NCBI RefSeq assembly: GCF_016918565.1
Contig: NZ_JAFFQD010000023.1
Location: 26,204-90,203, forward strand
DNA: 64,000 nt
Source of the DNA: Desulfogranum marinum
Lineage (GTDB): Bacteria > Desulfobacterota > Desulfobulbia > Desulfobulbales > Desulfobulbaceae
Direction: 5' to 3'
Shown in pieces: positions 38,701-48,564 of this stretch (position 1 is its first letter; the number at the start of each line of letters is the position of its first letter). The notes beneath the pieces are model-generated. The model was not told the origin of the DNA and made no database searches. It saw only the letters and a list, made by a program, of their open reading frames with translations. Both the position numbers and the translations under genes were made by a program.

Positions 38701-39061
38701 CTAAATCAGGCGCAAACAAAAGATTATGATTTTTACGAACCCGGTCATTCTTTTTATAGATTGAGCTAATTTCAGCAGTCAGGACAAAACGAATGTCGCT
38801 TAACGGTATTTGCGGACGCAAATCTCCCGGCAGATAATCACCTCCTGATTGGTGGTTCCGACGTAATTTAAAAAAACCTGGTTCCGCTTCTTCCAATTGC
38901 TCTGTAATCTGGGCAAACCATTGGGGATGGGTGAAGTCACCTGTGCCAAGCACTTGAATTCCTTTGACTGCTGCCCAGGCTGCTAATCCCGGTAGATTGC
39001 TGGCTTTACTGGTTGCCCTTGAAAACAAAGAGTGGATATGCAGATCAGCAATATATTTCAC
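35780..39061 (-). CDS. PHP-domain (endonuclease Q-like) nuclease fused to UvrD/Rep helicase
   Basis: 1093-residue fusion. Residues 1-~410 follow the PHP-type EndoQ-like family (TIGR00375): metal ligands in DLHIHS (His8, His10), [44 protein letters not shown] and SNSDCHSP, then a zinc site with Cys281, 287, 290, 303, 306 and a helical part. EndoQ nicks DNA 5' of deaminated bases. A Lys-rich linker (~440-465) leads to a superfamily 1 helicase: GPGTGKT (490-496), DEFQD (649-653), [23 protein letters not shown] and [13 protein letters not shown]. All helicase motifs look intact. Likely a damaged-DNA incision and unwinding machine. It overlaps nadD by 4 bases. Confidence 0.9.
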   Translation of the reverse strand: MKYIADLHIHSLFSRATSKASNLPGLAAWAAVKGIQVLGTGDFTHPQWFAQITEQLEEAEPGFFKLRRNHQSGGDYLPGDLRPQIPLSDIRFVLTAEISSIYKKNDRVRKNHNLLFAPDLESVRRLNRTLGDIGNLHSDGRPILGLDAKNLLEIVLEQAPQGFLVPAHVWTPWFSLFGSKSGFDRIEECFEELTPHIFALETGLSSDPEMNRRISALDRYTLISNSDCHSPAKLGREANIFSTGFDYFSMREALKSPMDEKGHRVFEATVEFYPEEGKYHCDGHRKCSVCFEPGETKANQGRCPVCNRPLTVGVLSRVLDLADRDRPLYNEHDPLVHSSIPLPEVLSELLGVGPATKKVAAAYAKLINLFQSEFSLLLDVPIDDIERKSTPLIGEAIRRIRENKVIRTPGYDGEFGIIKVFAEGERDKFVGQLSMFAPLVRAKKKSKKVKAAKPQSPATTNAEKKTGQKLNTEQQAVVDDAAPIVVVKAGPGTGKTHALVQRVVRIIKEQDQPCTIISFTNKAADEVRERIEHTIGLCPASLQVHTFHGYCLYWLRKYNPSLQPVGPVKRYQILQTLYPDFEPRKLKQLGQEILSSSAYPAQRENYLAYLHANDCVDIDMIIPFALEILREKGEAGKDMRTHTGHLFVDEFQDINQGQYDLVCSLAQTSPVFIIGDPDQAIYGFRGADSSWFQRFIDVHQASCHQLVRNYRNSSTIMEAAEQVIGKNTDRAFIVPMQTAYKSTGRLHLQLCTTPIHEARWIIDQIEVLVGGTSHREIEQIEILEDASFSLRDIGILFRTSKQMQVVGKAMAKHGIPFQTVDLKAFYTRSEMRPLYWAILLLAGLADKEQQLFLFGQEKGVGVNMLNTVRHHLYDEKNRESSLLELNPSLVAQEKIRSRLRTFQLFFSRLEQLVRSTESLVDVIGRLASYYTLDKEGSDIERLQKMSINYPQSIRDYAQYLLRYSDSIIYDDKAECVTLSTMHAAKGLEYKVVFIAGAEQGLIPLQPREQLADAALMNHVEEERRLFYVAMTRAIDILYFTHVRSRMFYGQKMQAVEPSQFISEIPTSSFSKIKSSRPASKNKSSRNRQLSLFT

Positions 39062-39723
39062 GATGAACCTGTATGCAAATAGAGTTTATTTTCAACAATA
39101 TAACGATAAACGGCAGGTGAAATCATGGTGGGCCGTTTTCCCTGAGCCAATTGCCGACGAAGTTCGGAAGATGATACCGGCCACTCAAGATCACTGAGGT
39201 ACTGGATGGTATTACCGTTTTTAAGCACCCATTTATTGCCGGTTGCACAACTGATATATGGAATATGAAAGGAGGTGATGGTCTTTTCTACTGCGGGCAT
39301 AGCGACTTTATCTCTGCCTGCGACAATCAGATGAACGAGTGCAATCAATTCTTTGGCTTTGTACCATTGCGGCAAATCAACCAATGAATCGGCGCCAATA
39401 ATAAGATAATATTCTACATCGTGCCGGCGCTGCTTTAATTCTTTGATGGTGCGTACGGTATAGGAAAGGCCAGGATACTCATTTTCAATGAGCGAGACCC
39501 TCATTTGTTGCTCCCCTTGCAAGGCGAGATTGAGCATGTCAACCCGCTGGGTGAAAGAAGCTGAGGTTATTTTTTTATGGGGAGGGTGTGGAGCAGGTAT
39601 AAATAGAATGTATTGAATATCGCAATAAGCCAGCACATGACGAGCCACAGCAACGTGACCGTCATGCACCGGATCAAATGTTCCCCCAAACAGACCAACT
39701 TTCTGTTTGTTTAAAACCGTCAT
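39058..39723 (-). CDS. nadD: Nicotinate-nucleotide adenylyltransferase
   Basis: Adenylates nicotinate mononucleotide to deamido-NAD in NAD synthesis. 221 residues with the nucleotidyltransferase motif GGTFDPVHDGHV near the N-terminus (HxGH-type) and SSSELRRQL near the end (the ISSTxxR counterpart). The gene is 8 bases downstream of proA, and its last codon overlaps the start of the helicase fusion gene (ATGA), so NAD synthesis, proline synthesis and a DNA repair gene share an operon. Confidence 0.94.
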   Translation of the reverse strand: MTVLNKQKVGLFGGTFDPVHDGHVAVARHVLAYCDIQYILFIPAPHPPHKKITSASFTQRVDMLNLALQGEQQMRVSLIENEYPGLSYTVRTIKELKQRRHDVEYYLIIGADSLVDLPQWYKAKELIALVHLIVAGRDKVAMPAVEKTITSFHIPYISCATGNKWVLKNGNTIQYLSDLEWPVSSSELRRQLAQGKRPTMISPAVYRYIVENKLYLHTGSS

Positions 39724-39731
39724 TGATGTAA

Positions 39732-40997
39732 TCAGCTACGGATTTCACCTTGGCCAAAAACAATAAATTTTTGGGTGGTTAGTTCCTTGAGTCCCATGGG
39801 TCCATATGCGTGAAGCTTGGTTGTTGAAATCCCTATTTCCGCACCAAGCCCAAATTGCCCACCGTCATTAAACCTGGTAGAGGCATTAACCATGACGGCA
39901 GAAGCATCGACCTCTCGTAAAAATCGCTGACTTCGCTGGTAGGAATTGGTAATGATGGTCTCGGTATGCAGAGAGCCGTGTTCTGCGATATAATCCATGG
40001 CCTCATCCATATCGGAGACGATTTTTACCACCAAAATAAGGTCGAGAAATTCTTTTCCCCAATCCTCTTCTGCTGCTGGCTCGACAATATCACTTATGGC
40101 GCAGCTTTTGGGACAGCCAAGAAGCTGTACCCCTTTATCCTTTAAAGCAGTAGCCAAAACAGGGAGCATTTCAGTAGCGCATGCTTCGTGAATCAGCATG
40201 CCTTCAAGCGCATTACAGACTCCAGGACGATGGGTTTTGCCGTTAACAACAATCGATACGGCCATGTCCTCTTCTGCATCGCGGTCTATAAAGACATGAC
40301 AAACCCCTTTATAGTGCTTTAAGACGGGAATCATGGACTTTTGGGTAACCGCCCGGATCAAGCCTTCCCCGCCACGGGGGATCACAAGATCGATGTATTC
40401 TTCCTGCTGGAGTAACACATCGACGCAAGTACGATCAGTATACGGCAACACTTGTACGGCAGCCTGATCAACACCGGCTTTTTGCAGCACATCCTGCATG
40501 ATCCCAGCAAGAGCCAGGTTGGAGTGAATGGCCTCAGAGCCACCACGCAGCACGACAACATTGCCCGCCTTGAGGCATAAAGCAGCAGAATCGATGGTAA
40601 CATTGGGACGGGATTCATAAATCATGCATATTACCCCAAGCGGAACGCGCATTCGGCCAACACTTATACCACTGGGGCGTTTACGCATCTCTTGGATTTC
40701 ACCAACAGGATCTTCAAGGGCAGCGATTTCATGAATTCCCTGTACCATATCAGCAATAACCTTTTCGGTAATGGCCAACCTGTCGAGCATTGCACCGGAC
40801 AATCCTTTGTCTTTGGCGGCTTCAAGATCCTTTTGATTTTCGGCAATAATTGCATCCTGACTCGCCTGCAGAGCAGATGCAGTATCAAGTAATATCGTAT
40901 TTTTGGTAGAAGTCGGCAAAGATGCCATATTCCTTGAGGCTGCGCGCGCTTTTCGTGCAATTTCTACAATTGCTGTTTCAAGCTGTACACTCTCCAT
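39732..40997 (-). CDS. proA: Gamma-glutamyl phosphate reductase
   Basis: NADPH-dependent second step of proline synthesis, giving glutamate-5-semialdehyde. 421 residues of the aldehyde dehydrogenase fold; the catalytic Cys is seen in THRPGVCNALEG, and GMIYESRPNVTIDSAALCLK-type motifs (CMIYESRPNVT here) identify the family. AGGAGGAAAA precedes the ATG. It is separated from proB by 229 bases on the same strand; that gap shows no gene and no clear terminator. Confidence 0.95.
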   Translation of the reverse strand: MESVQLETAIVEIARKARAASRNMASLPTSTKNTILLDTASALQASQDAIIAENQKDLEAAKDKGLSGAMLDRLAITEKVIADMVQGIHEIAALEDPVGEIQEMRKRPSGISVGRMRVPLGVICMIYESRPNVTIDSAALCLKAGNVVVLRGGSEAIHSNLALAGIMQDVLQKAGVDQAAVQVLPYTDRTCVDVLLQQEEYIDLVIPRGGEGLIRAVTQKSMIPVLKHYKGVCHVFIDRDAEEDMAVSIVVNGKTHRPGVCNALEGMLIHEACATEMLPVLATALKDKGVQLLGCPKSCAISDIVEPAAEEDWGKEFLDLILVVKIVSDMDEAMDYIAEHGSLHTETIITNSYQRSQRFLREVDASAVMVNASTRFNDGGQFGLGAEIGISTTKLHAYGPMGLKELTTQKFIVFGQGEIRS

Positions 40998-41226
40998 TTT
41001 TCCTCCTTTTCAAGTGGCTTCGTTTGCCTGATGTTAAACAATCATAAAGCTAAAAACCGTGTAACGGTAATCTTGATTTAGCAATATTTTATACTCGCAG
41101 AATTACAATAAGTTAATTTGCGTGTCCGGACTACACTACAGAGCACTGTTCCTATCTGAAAAACCAAAAAAAAAGGAATAGAGAACAGGTATATATCAAG
41201 TAGACACTTTTCGATCACTCTACGAT

Positions 41227-43405
<2,179 letters not shown>

Positions 43406-43427
43406 TCACTATCTATAAAATTAAAAA

Positions 43428-43469
43428 AAAAGACCCGGCACCAATATCTATATTGATGCCGAGTCTTTT
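43428..43469 (-). terminator. Rho-independent terminator after rpmA
   Basis: A long stem built of AAAAGAC, CGGCA and CAATAT on the left and ATATTG, TGCCG and GTCTTTT on the right, with three single mismatches. Read on the minus strand the hairpin is followed by TTTTTTTT. It lies 61 bases past the rpmA stop and 25 bases before the obg ATG. Confidence 0.88.
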
Positions 43470-43530
43470 AGATTCGGTATGCAACGTGGTGCTGCTCTAT
43501 ATAACCCTAATCAAAGGGACGCTGAGTGCA

Positions 43531-43785
43531 TCAATCAGGATACACTGAAACGCGCTTTCTATCTTTACCAAAAGTTTCGTACTTAACAGTACCATCAATC
43601 TTGGCAAAGAGTGTGTAGTCTCGACCACATCCCACATTTTCACCAGGATGAATCCTGGTGCCGAGCTGGCGAACCAGAATACTGCCTGCACGTACTACCT
43701 GACCACCAAAGCGCTTTACACCACGCCGCTGACCAGCACTGTCACGACCGTTCCTTGAACTACCGCCTGCTTTCTTATGTGCCAT
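43531..43785 (-). CDS. rpmA: 50S ribosomal protein L27
   Basis: Large-subunit protein near the peptidyl-transferase centre. 84 residues, a normal length. [20 protein letters not shown] is the canonical N-terminus, which begins directly with the mature-type sequence and has no cleavable Firmicute-style extension. It lies 27 bases after rplU in the standard rplU-rpmA pair. Confidence 0.97.
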   Translation of the reverse strand: MAHKKAGGSSRNGRDSAGQRRGVKRFGGQVVRAGSILVRQLGTRIHPGENVGCGRDYTLFAKIDGTVKYETFGKDRKRVSVYPD

Positions 43786-43812
43786 GAGATATACTCCGAA
43801 TTAGATCAACAA

Positions 43813-44124
43813 TTATGCTGAGATTTCTTCAATGGTCAGCGCTGTAAAAGGTTGACGAAAGCCTTTCTTTACGCTGTAGCCTTTGCGCCGTTTCTTTTTG
43901 AAAACGATGACTTTTTTGTGCCGGCCTTGTTCTGCTATTTTAGCAACGACCTTCGCACCATCAACGACTGGTTGTCCTACGGTGACGGCTTCTCCATCAG
44001 CCACCAGCAGCACGTCCGCGATTTCTACGGTATCACCAATCTCACCTTCAAGCTTCTCAACGCGGAGTGTATCGCCGGCTTCCACCTGATACTGTTTTCC
44101 ACCGGTTCGAACTATTGCATACAT
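43813..44124 (-). CDS. rplU: 50S ribosomal protein L21
   Basis: Large-subunit protein that binds 23S rRNA. The start is ATG 44124, because AGGAGAA sits 6 bases upstream and MYAIVRTGGKQY is the universal L21 opening; a longer open frame to 44211 is not coding. 103 residues, with the conserved HKKVIVFKKKRRKGY near the C-terminus. First gene of the rplU-rpmA unit. Confidence 0.97.
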   Translation of the reverse strand: MYAIVRTGGKQYQVEAGDTLRVEKLEGEIGDTVEIADVLLVADGEAVTVGQPVVDGAKVVAKIAEQGRHKKVIVFKKKRRKGYSVKKGFRQPFTALTIEEISA

Positions 44125-44173
44125 GCGACTTCTCCTCGATAACGTCAAATAAAAATTTTTTGCAGAATTTACA

Positions 44174-44202
44174 AATAAAACATAAACCTTCCTACATGTC
44201 AA
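44174..44202 (-). promoter_or_regulatory. Promoter of the rplU-rpmA operon
   Basis: On the minus strand TTGACA (44202-44197) is followed after exactly 17 bases by TTTATT (44179-44174), a 4-of-6 match to the -10 box. Transcription would start near 44167, about 43 bases before the rplU ATG. Confidence 0.55.
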
Positions 44203-44369
44203 CCTCAACATTGTAACATTAGCGATTGTTATTCATTTTTTAGTATGTCGATAAAGATAACAACGTCTTTTTCTTGAAAAGCCGATTTAAAAAAAGTATC
44301 TTTTTTTCTCTGGGAAGTAAAATACAAATTGCTTTTCACAGAGTACCCGTAAATTACAGGAGATAAAAA

Positions 44370-44528
44370 ATGGAAAAAATGGAATGTCCATGTGGCTATA
44401 TTTATGATCCAGAGGAAGGAGATGCCGATAGCGGTATCCCTGGAGGCACTGCCTTTGCGGATCTACCTGATGATTGGGTCTGCCCAAAATGCGGTGCAGA
44501 AAAAGAATATTTCTATCCCGCCGATTAA
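44370..44528 (+). CDS. Rubredoxin with a C-x-C first metal motif
   Basis: Small one-iron electron carrier, 52 residues, preceded by AGGAGA. After MEKME come the first ligand pair Cys6-Pro-Cys8 (CPCGYIYDP), the conserved [13 protein letters not shown] and LPDDW, and the second pair VCPKCG (Cys38, Cys41). Length and motifs are those of rubredoxin, but the first pair has one residue between the cysteines rather than the usual two. In strict anaerobes rubredoxin commonly feeds electrons to oxygen- and superoxide-detoxifying enzymes; none is adjacent here. Strong terminator follows. Confidence 0.93.
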   Translation: MEKMECPCGYIYDPEEGDADSGIPGGTAFADLPDDWVCPKCGAEKEYFYPAD

Positions 44529-44536
44529 CTCCTTCT

Positions 44537-44576
44537 CGCAGGCTGAATTTTTTTTTGTCAGCCTGCGGGTTTTTTG
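44537..44576 (+). terminator. Rho-independent terminator of the rubredoxin gene
   Basis: CGCAGGCTGA (44537-44546) pairs perfectly with TCAGCCTGCG (44558-44567) and is followed by GGTTTTTTG. It begins 9 bases after the stop codon. Confidence 0.92.
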
Positions 44577-44764
44577 CAGCCAAACACAGACCAAAAATAC
44601 CCCCCCCCTTGACGCGTCCGTCAAAACTCGACAATCTGCCTCACTTTTCTTTTATTAAGAAACCCGACTAATTACAACCAAAACAGACTGCTACTTCACG
44701 TGCATCTTGCCAGGGAGCTGCTTCCTGCACCAGCCTGCCAAACAGGATCTCGTTGACCTGAATC

Positions 44765-45140
44765 ATGAGTGACCAACAAGCAGTCCCGGCCGTTGAAATC
44801 CGCAATCTCTCCTCTCGATACAACCAGCTGCCGGTGTTGCCTGATGTGGATTTTGTCATTGGCGCAGCGCGCACACCCTTCATTGTCATGGTTATAGCCT
44901 TGTTGACACTTGCTGCTGCTATCGCAGAAAACTTTGCCCGTAATATTTTATCCGGATGATGACAATCTCCACTTTTTCCTGCGCCCTGTTCATTGTTTTA
45001 GAATTGGCGCTCAGCTATGCAATAGACGTTTTCAGTGCTCCTGCCATTATTGTTACTTGCTGCAAGCAGTTCTCTCATCATCATTCTTGGCCTTCGCACA
45101 ACGGCACGGGCGCGCAGGAGACACAACACCTGGAAAAGGT
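44765..45140 (+). pseudogene. Decayed zinc-type ABC transporter: ZnuC-like start joined to ZnuB-like end
   Basis: The first ~32 codons read as the start of an ABC ATPase (AVEIRNLSSRYNQLPVLPDV, compare VEIRNLSFRY...VLEDV in ZnuC-like proteins) but break before any Walker A motif. The same frame then continues as ABC-3 permease sequence, VIALLTLAAAIAENFARNI, stops, resumes in another frame as MMTISTFSCALFIVLELALSYAIDV (shown here in two parts in the family: helix, then LSYxxDVPSG), and returns to the first frame for IIILGLRTTARARRRHN. So an internal deletion fused an ATPase to a permease and at least two frameshifts followed. ZnuC versus another ATPase subfamily cannot be settled from 32 residues. 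Confidence 0.65.
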
Positions 45141-45317
45141 TGCATTTCATCCATCGATTAAGTAGTTTTTTCGTAACTATTGAGCAACACTCCAAATCGC
45201 CACTATCTGCTCACCCATTGCACCGATGTATAGCTATTCGGTATACTGTTGAACATTTTTAGTACCGCTAAACAGCTTAGCTTGGGGTAGATTGACTGTT
45301 TTCAGATTTTCGCTGAA

Positions 45318-45588
45318 TGGTTATACAATTGTTATTGGGTTGAGGTCGAAATCCAGCATTTTTCATCATTAAACGAACAATTCACCCTCCACGCAAACTG
45401 GACGATAAACGCCCCGGGGTTAAAAAAATCTCAACCGTGCTGATTTCTCAACAACACTCGCAAACACAAAAGAGGACTATGACAGTTATGTGCAATGTGC
45501 ATCCGAATCTCTCAGTCAACTAAGTCTGGAGATAGCTGATACACTCCGAGCAATCAACAAATCTACACTTCAGGAAAACGTTCAATGA
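45318..45588 (+). pseudogene. Decayed PqiC-type (ABC auxiliary) lipoprotein, C-terminal relic
   Basis: One frame gives VEVEIQHFSSLNEQF, TLHANWTI and LKKISTVLI (45342-45450 approx.), then a second frame gives TKEDYDSYVQCASESLSQLS and LEIADTLRAIN before a TGA at 45586-45588. Together they resemble the end of the PqiC/YmbA lipoprotein family (VxVxxF...LxAxW...DYxxxVxAxSxALxxLSxxIA), with one frameshift and no N-terminus or lipobox. Its TGA overlaps the ATG of the DUF3124 gene. The similarity is from memory of the family pattern; a small real coupled ORF remains possible. Confidence 0.45.
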
Positions 45589-46076
45589 AAAACATGGCCT
45601 CCCTTGTTGCGAGCATACTCAGCACCTTGCTCCTCTTTTCATCAAACAGTACCGCTTCTGCAAACAACCTTGATCTCTGGTTGGAGCAGACGGTATATGT
45701 TCCGCTCTATTCTCATATTTATGCTGATGAGCGATTTAAAAACAAACCTTTTCTCCTCACCGCCACCCTGTCCATACGCAATACAGACCCTGACCATAAG
45801 CTCACCTTGCTCAGTGTTGATTATTACGACTCAACCGGCAAATTACTGAGCAACTATCTCCCCGAACCACTTACTATCGGTCCGCTTGGCTCCACCAGGT
45901 ATATAGTTGAAGAATCTGAATCAAAAGGTGGGTCTGGAGCCAAATTCCTGGTTACCTGGAATGCAGAAACCGGCATAACAGAACCAATAATTGAATCCAT
46001 TATGATTGGTACCAAAATGCAGCAGGGTATTTCTTTCATTTCCAGAGGCAGAGTCATCAAAGGTAAAACAAGGTAA
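45585..46076 (+). CDS. DUF3124 exported protein
   Basis: 163 residues. A signal peptide (hydrophobic SLVASILSTLLLF, cleavage likely after STASA near residue 26) sends it to the periplasm. The mature part is a single beta-rich domain with QTVYVPLYSHIYAD at its start, ATLSIRNTD and IMIGTKMQQGISFISRG near the end, the recognisable DUF3124 pattern. No function is established for the family. AGGAAAACG precedes the ATG. The next gene, a solute-binding lipoprotein, starts 10 bases after its stop, so they are co-expressed. Confidence 0.85.
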   Translation: MKNMASLVASILSTLLLFSSNSTASANNLDLWLEQTVYVPLYSHIYADERFKNKPFLLTATLSIRNTDPDHKLTLLSVDYYDSTGKLLSNYLPEPLTIGPLGSTRYIVEESESKGGSGAKFLVTWNAETGITEPIIESIMIGTKMQQGISFISRGRVIKGKTR

Positions 46077-46086
46077 ACAGAATCTT

Positions 46087-46890
46087 ATGAACAACAGCGC
46101 CGTTTTTTCAGTGTTCGTTACGTGTTTCTTGCTGCTTTCGGGCTGCAGCCAGTTAGCAACAGACAGCGAATCTTCAGCAAAACCTTCCACTCGGATTTTA
46201 AAAGTCGGCATATCTACCAACTCTCCTCCCATGGCCTTCCGCAGTAAAGGCGAAATAGTCGGACTTGAAGCTGAATTAGCCAGAGGGCTTGCTGATTTCT
46301 CCGGGAAACAGCTCAAATTCATTCCGCTTAAATGGCAGGATCAGATCCCAAGCCTGCTCACAGGAAAAACAGACATCATTATGTCGGCAATGACCATGAC
46401 TCGTGCACGCCAGTATCGGATCGACTTCTGTAAACCGTATATGGCGACCGGACAAATCTCACTTGTTCACCGCAGTCAAGCAAACAAATTCAGTAATGGC
46501 CTTGCATCACTTCTTAATCAGACGGTAAAAGTAGGTACTGTCAAGGGAACCACCGGCGACCTCTTGATAGAAAAAAATAAAGCCAAAGGAAAACGTCACC
46601 AGTTTATTTCATCCCGAAAAGCAGTCCAGTCACTTCTCGACCATGATATTGATGCCTTTGTGTATGACCTACCCGGTAATCTCTACTATGGTTCGATTTA
46701 CGCGGAAAAGGGCCTGGTTCCAATTTTACAGCCAATGACCCGCGAACAAATAGCCTGGGCAGTAAGAAAGGAAGATACCCGGTTACTCCAGACAGCAAAC
46801 AACTTCCTTGCTACTTGTCAACAAAACGGCTCTTTGAAAAAAATGATTGAACATTGGGTGCCTTTCTACAAAAATCTTTATAATCGGTAG
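46087..46890 (+). CDS. Solute-binding lipoprotein, amino-acid type (SBP_bac_3)
   Basis: 267 residues starting at ATG 46087, chosen because it yields a lipoprotein signal with lipobox LLSGC (Cys20); an upstream in-frame ATG at 46006 would destroy it. The mature domain has KVGISTNSPPMAFRSKGEIV, GLEAELARG and TDIIMSAMTMTRAR, so it is a full two-lobed amino-acid-type binding protein. No permease or ATPase gene is adjacent. It lies between DUF3124 and a Cache-AlbA_2 membrane protein, which suggests a sensing rather than an import role (inference). Confidence 0.88.
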   Translation: MNNSAVFSVFVTCFLLLSGCSQLATDSESSAKPSTRILKVGISTNSPPMAFRSKGEIVGLEAELARGLADFSGKQLKFIPLKWQDQIPSLLTGKTDIIMSAMTMTRARQYRIDFCKPYMATGQISLVHRSQANKFSNGLASLLNQTVKVGTVKGTTGDLLIEKNKAKGKRHQFISSRKAVQSLLDHDIDAFVYDLPGNLYYGSIYAEKGLVPILQPMTREQIAWAVRKEDTRLLQTANNFLATCQQNGSLKKMIEHWVPFYKNLYNR

Positions 46891-46962
46891 CCACTTACAA
46901 ATGCATCAAATTCGTCACCGCATTCATTGAATCCAAACACCTTCTGTTCCGGTCAATAAAGA

Positions 46963-48531
46963 ATGAAGAATATACGTAAAGCTCTGCCATTTATAGTTCC
47001 TATTGCAGGTTTCCTTATAATATTCATTGGAATCAACATCTTCCAATACTACAAGGTTAAACAAACCATTAAAAACGGCCTTATCCAGACAACGGGTGAA
47101 TCAGAGCTTGCAGAAATCAGATCTTTTTTTTCCGGCGTAACCAACAAACTAAATATTGTCAGGGACTGGGGAAAGAACGGCGTACTTGACACAGATGACG
47201 CTATAGATCTCAACAAAAAATTTATGCCCCTTGTGGATCACCAGGATCATTTAAACGGTATCATTTTCGCCAACGACCAGGGTGATGAATATTTGCTCAT
47301 CAACCAAACCCCACATCTCATCACCCGGTTGACAAAACTTCGTCAGGACAAGGCTGAAATGGAGTTTGCAGAATGGTCTGCACCGGATAAATCGATTCGA
47401 AAATGGCATGAGACGACTACCTATGACCCGCGCAGCCGTCCTTGGTTTCGCCAAGACCCATCCGAGTCTGAAATCTTTCTTTCAAATATCTATACCTTTT
47501 ACCAGTCCAAAAAAAAAGGTATCACCGCTTCTGTTTCCTGGACACACGAAGAAAAAAAAGCGAAACAACATGTATTTGCCATAGACATATACCTCGATGA
47601 AATAGAGCTTCTCTTAAAGACCATCAACAAGAAAAAGGCATCAGTACTTTTCCTGGTCAATACCCAAAACAACTACTTTATCACCGAGCAGTCTGTCGCC
47701 GGTACTTCTACCATTGAGAACGATCATCTTGCAGGGGCAGTAACGGCTTTACCAAAAATCATAGAAAGTTGGAAACAAGATGGTACGCCGGTCTCTCGCC
47801 CAATGGAACTGCAGGAAAACAACAATCAATGGATAGCTTCTTTTCAGCCTCTTTTTCCAGAACAGCCTTTTTTATGGATAGGGGTAATCTCAAATGATGA
47901 GGCCTTGTTAGGCTCTTTTGAGACTTCACTTTTCACCATAGACTTCTTTGATATCGGCATTGCCTTTACGGCTGCCTTGCTCTTATTTTTCATTATATGG
48001 AAAACTGGATTGTTTCGATTTGAGGAAGTTCCCCCAACCGAAGAAGATCGACTTCGTCAATACCTCGCTGCCGGCGAAGGCGCAACCGTTGAGTTCAAAT
48101 CAACAATCCGAACCAATCTGAAGACAGGGAAGCAAGGGAAGGAAATTGAATTTGCCTGGCTCAAGGCTGTAACCGCCTTTCTTAATAGCCAGGGGGGAAC
48201 CCTGTTGTTAGGAGTAGATGATAGCGGGGAGCTGCTCGGCTTAAAAGCAGATATTTTTGAAAATGATGATAAAGTTCTCCTCCATATAAAGAATCTTATT
48301 AACCATCACATTGGTGCCGAGTTTGCATCGTATACTGCTTTTTCATTGTTGAATATAGAGCAAAAGCAGGTAATGATGATAGAGGTCCTCCCAGCCACCT
48401 CCCCCGTATTTTTAAAAATTGGTAAAAACGAAGAGTTTTATATCAGGTCCGGCCCTTCCTCGATAAAACTAACCCCTAGTCAAATGGTTCGTTTTGTGCT
48501 CCAGCATAAGGATGAAAAGCAGGTGAAATAA
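46963..48531 (+). CDS. Membrane sensor: periplasmic Cache domain with cytoplasmic AlbA_2 (Schlafen-like) domain
   Basis: 522 residues. Helix 1 (8-29) and helix 2 (327-346) flank a ~295-residue periplasmic region of double-Cache style, with DPRSRPWFRQ, the dCache-type YDPRxRPWY motif that helps bind small ligands. The cytoplasmic part (~370-505) is an AlbA_2/Schlafen AlbA-like domain: EGATVEFKST (residue 376 on), FLNSQGGTLLLGVDDSGEL and FYIRSGPSSIKL. AlbA_2 domains occur in transcription regulators and defence proteins that touch nucleic acid. No kinase, GGDEF or methyl-accepting module is present, so output would be directly through AlbA_2 at the membrane. 72 bases after the lipoprotein gene. 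Confidence 0.87.
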   Translation: MKNIRKALPFIVPIAGFLIIFIGINIFQYYKVKQTIKNGLIQTTGESELAEIRSFFSGVTNKLNIVRDWGKNGVLDTDDAIDLNKKFMPLVDHQDHLNGIIFANDQGDEYLLINQTPHLITRLTKLRQDKAEMEFAEWSAPDKSIRKWHETTTYDPRSRPWFRQDPSESEIFLSNIYTFYQSKKKGITASVSWTHEEKKAKQHVFAIDIYLDEIELLLKTINKKKASVLFLVNTQNNYFITEQSVAGTSTIENDHLAGAVTALPKIIESWKQDGTPVSRPMELQENNNQWIASFQPLFPEQPFLWIGVISNDEALLGSFETSLFTIDFFDIGIAFTAALLLFFIIWKTGLFRFEEVPPTEEDRLRQYLAAGEGATVEFKSTIRTNLKTGKQGKEIEFAWLKAVTAFLNSQGGTLLLGVDDSGELLGLKADIFENDDKVLLHIKNLINHHIGAEFASYTAFSLLNIEQKQVMMIEVLPATSPVFLKIGKNEEFYIRSGPSSIKLTPSQMVRFVLQHKDEKQVK

Positions 48532-48564
48532 GTAGGTCACCATTGAACCGATGAGAATTCCGGG

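Noticed and set aside
43497..43691. Second minus-strand frame overlapping rpmA
   Set aside because: It is an out-of-frame shadow of the L27 gene, whose standard sequence is complete.
44668..44889. Minus-strand open frame of 73 codons near the rubredoxin gene
   Set aside because: It is antisense to the ABC ATPase relic at 44765; the relic shows family similarity and this frame does not.
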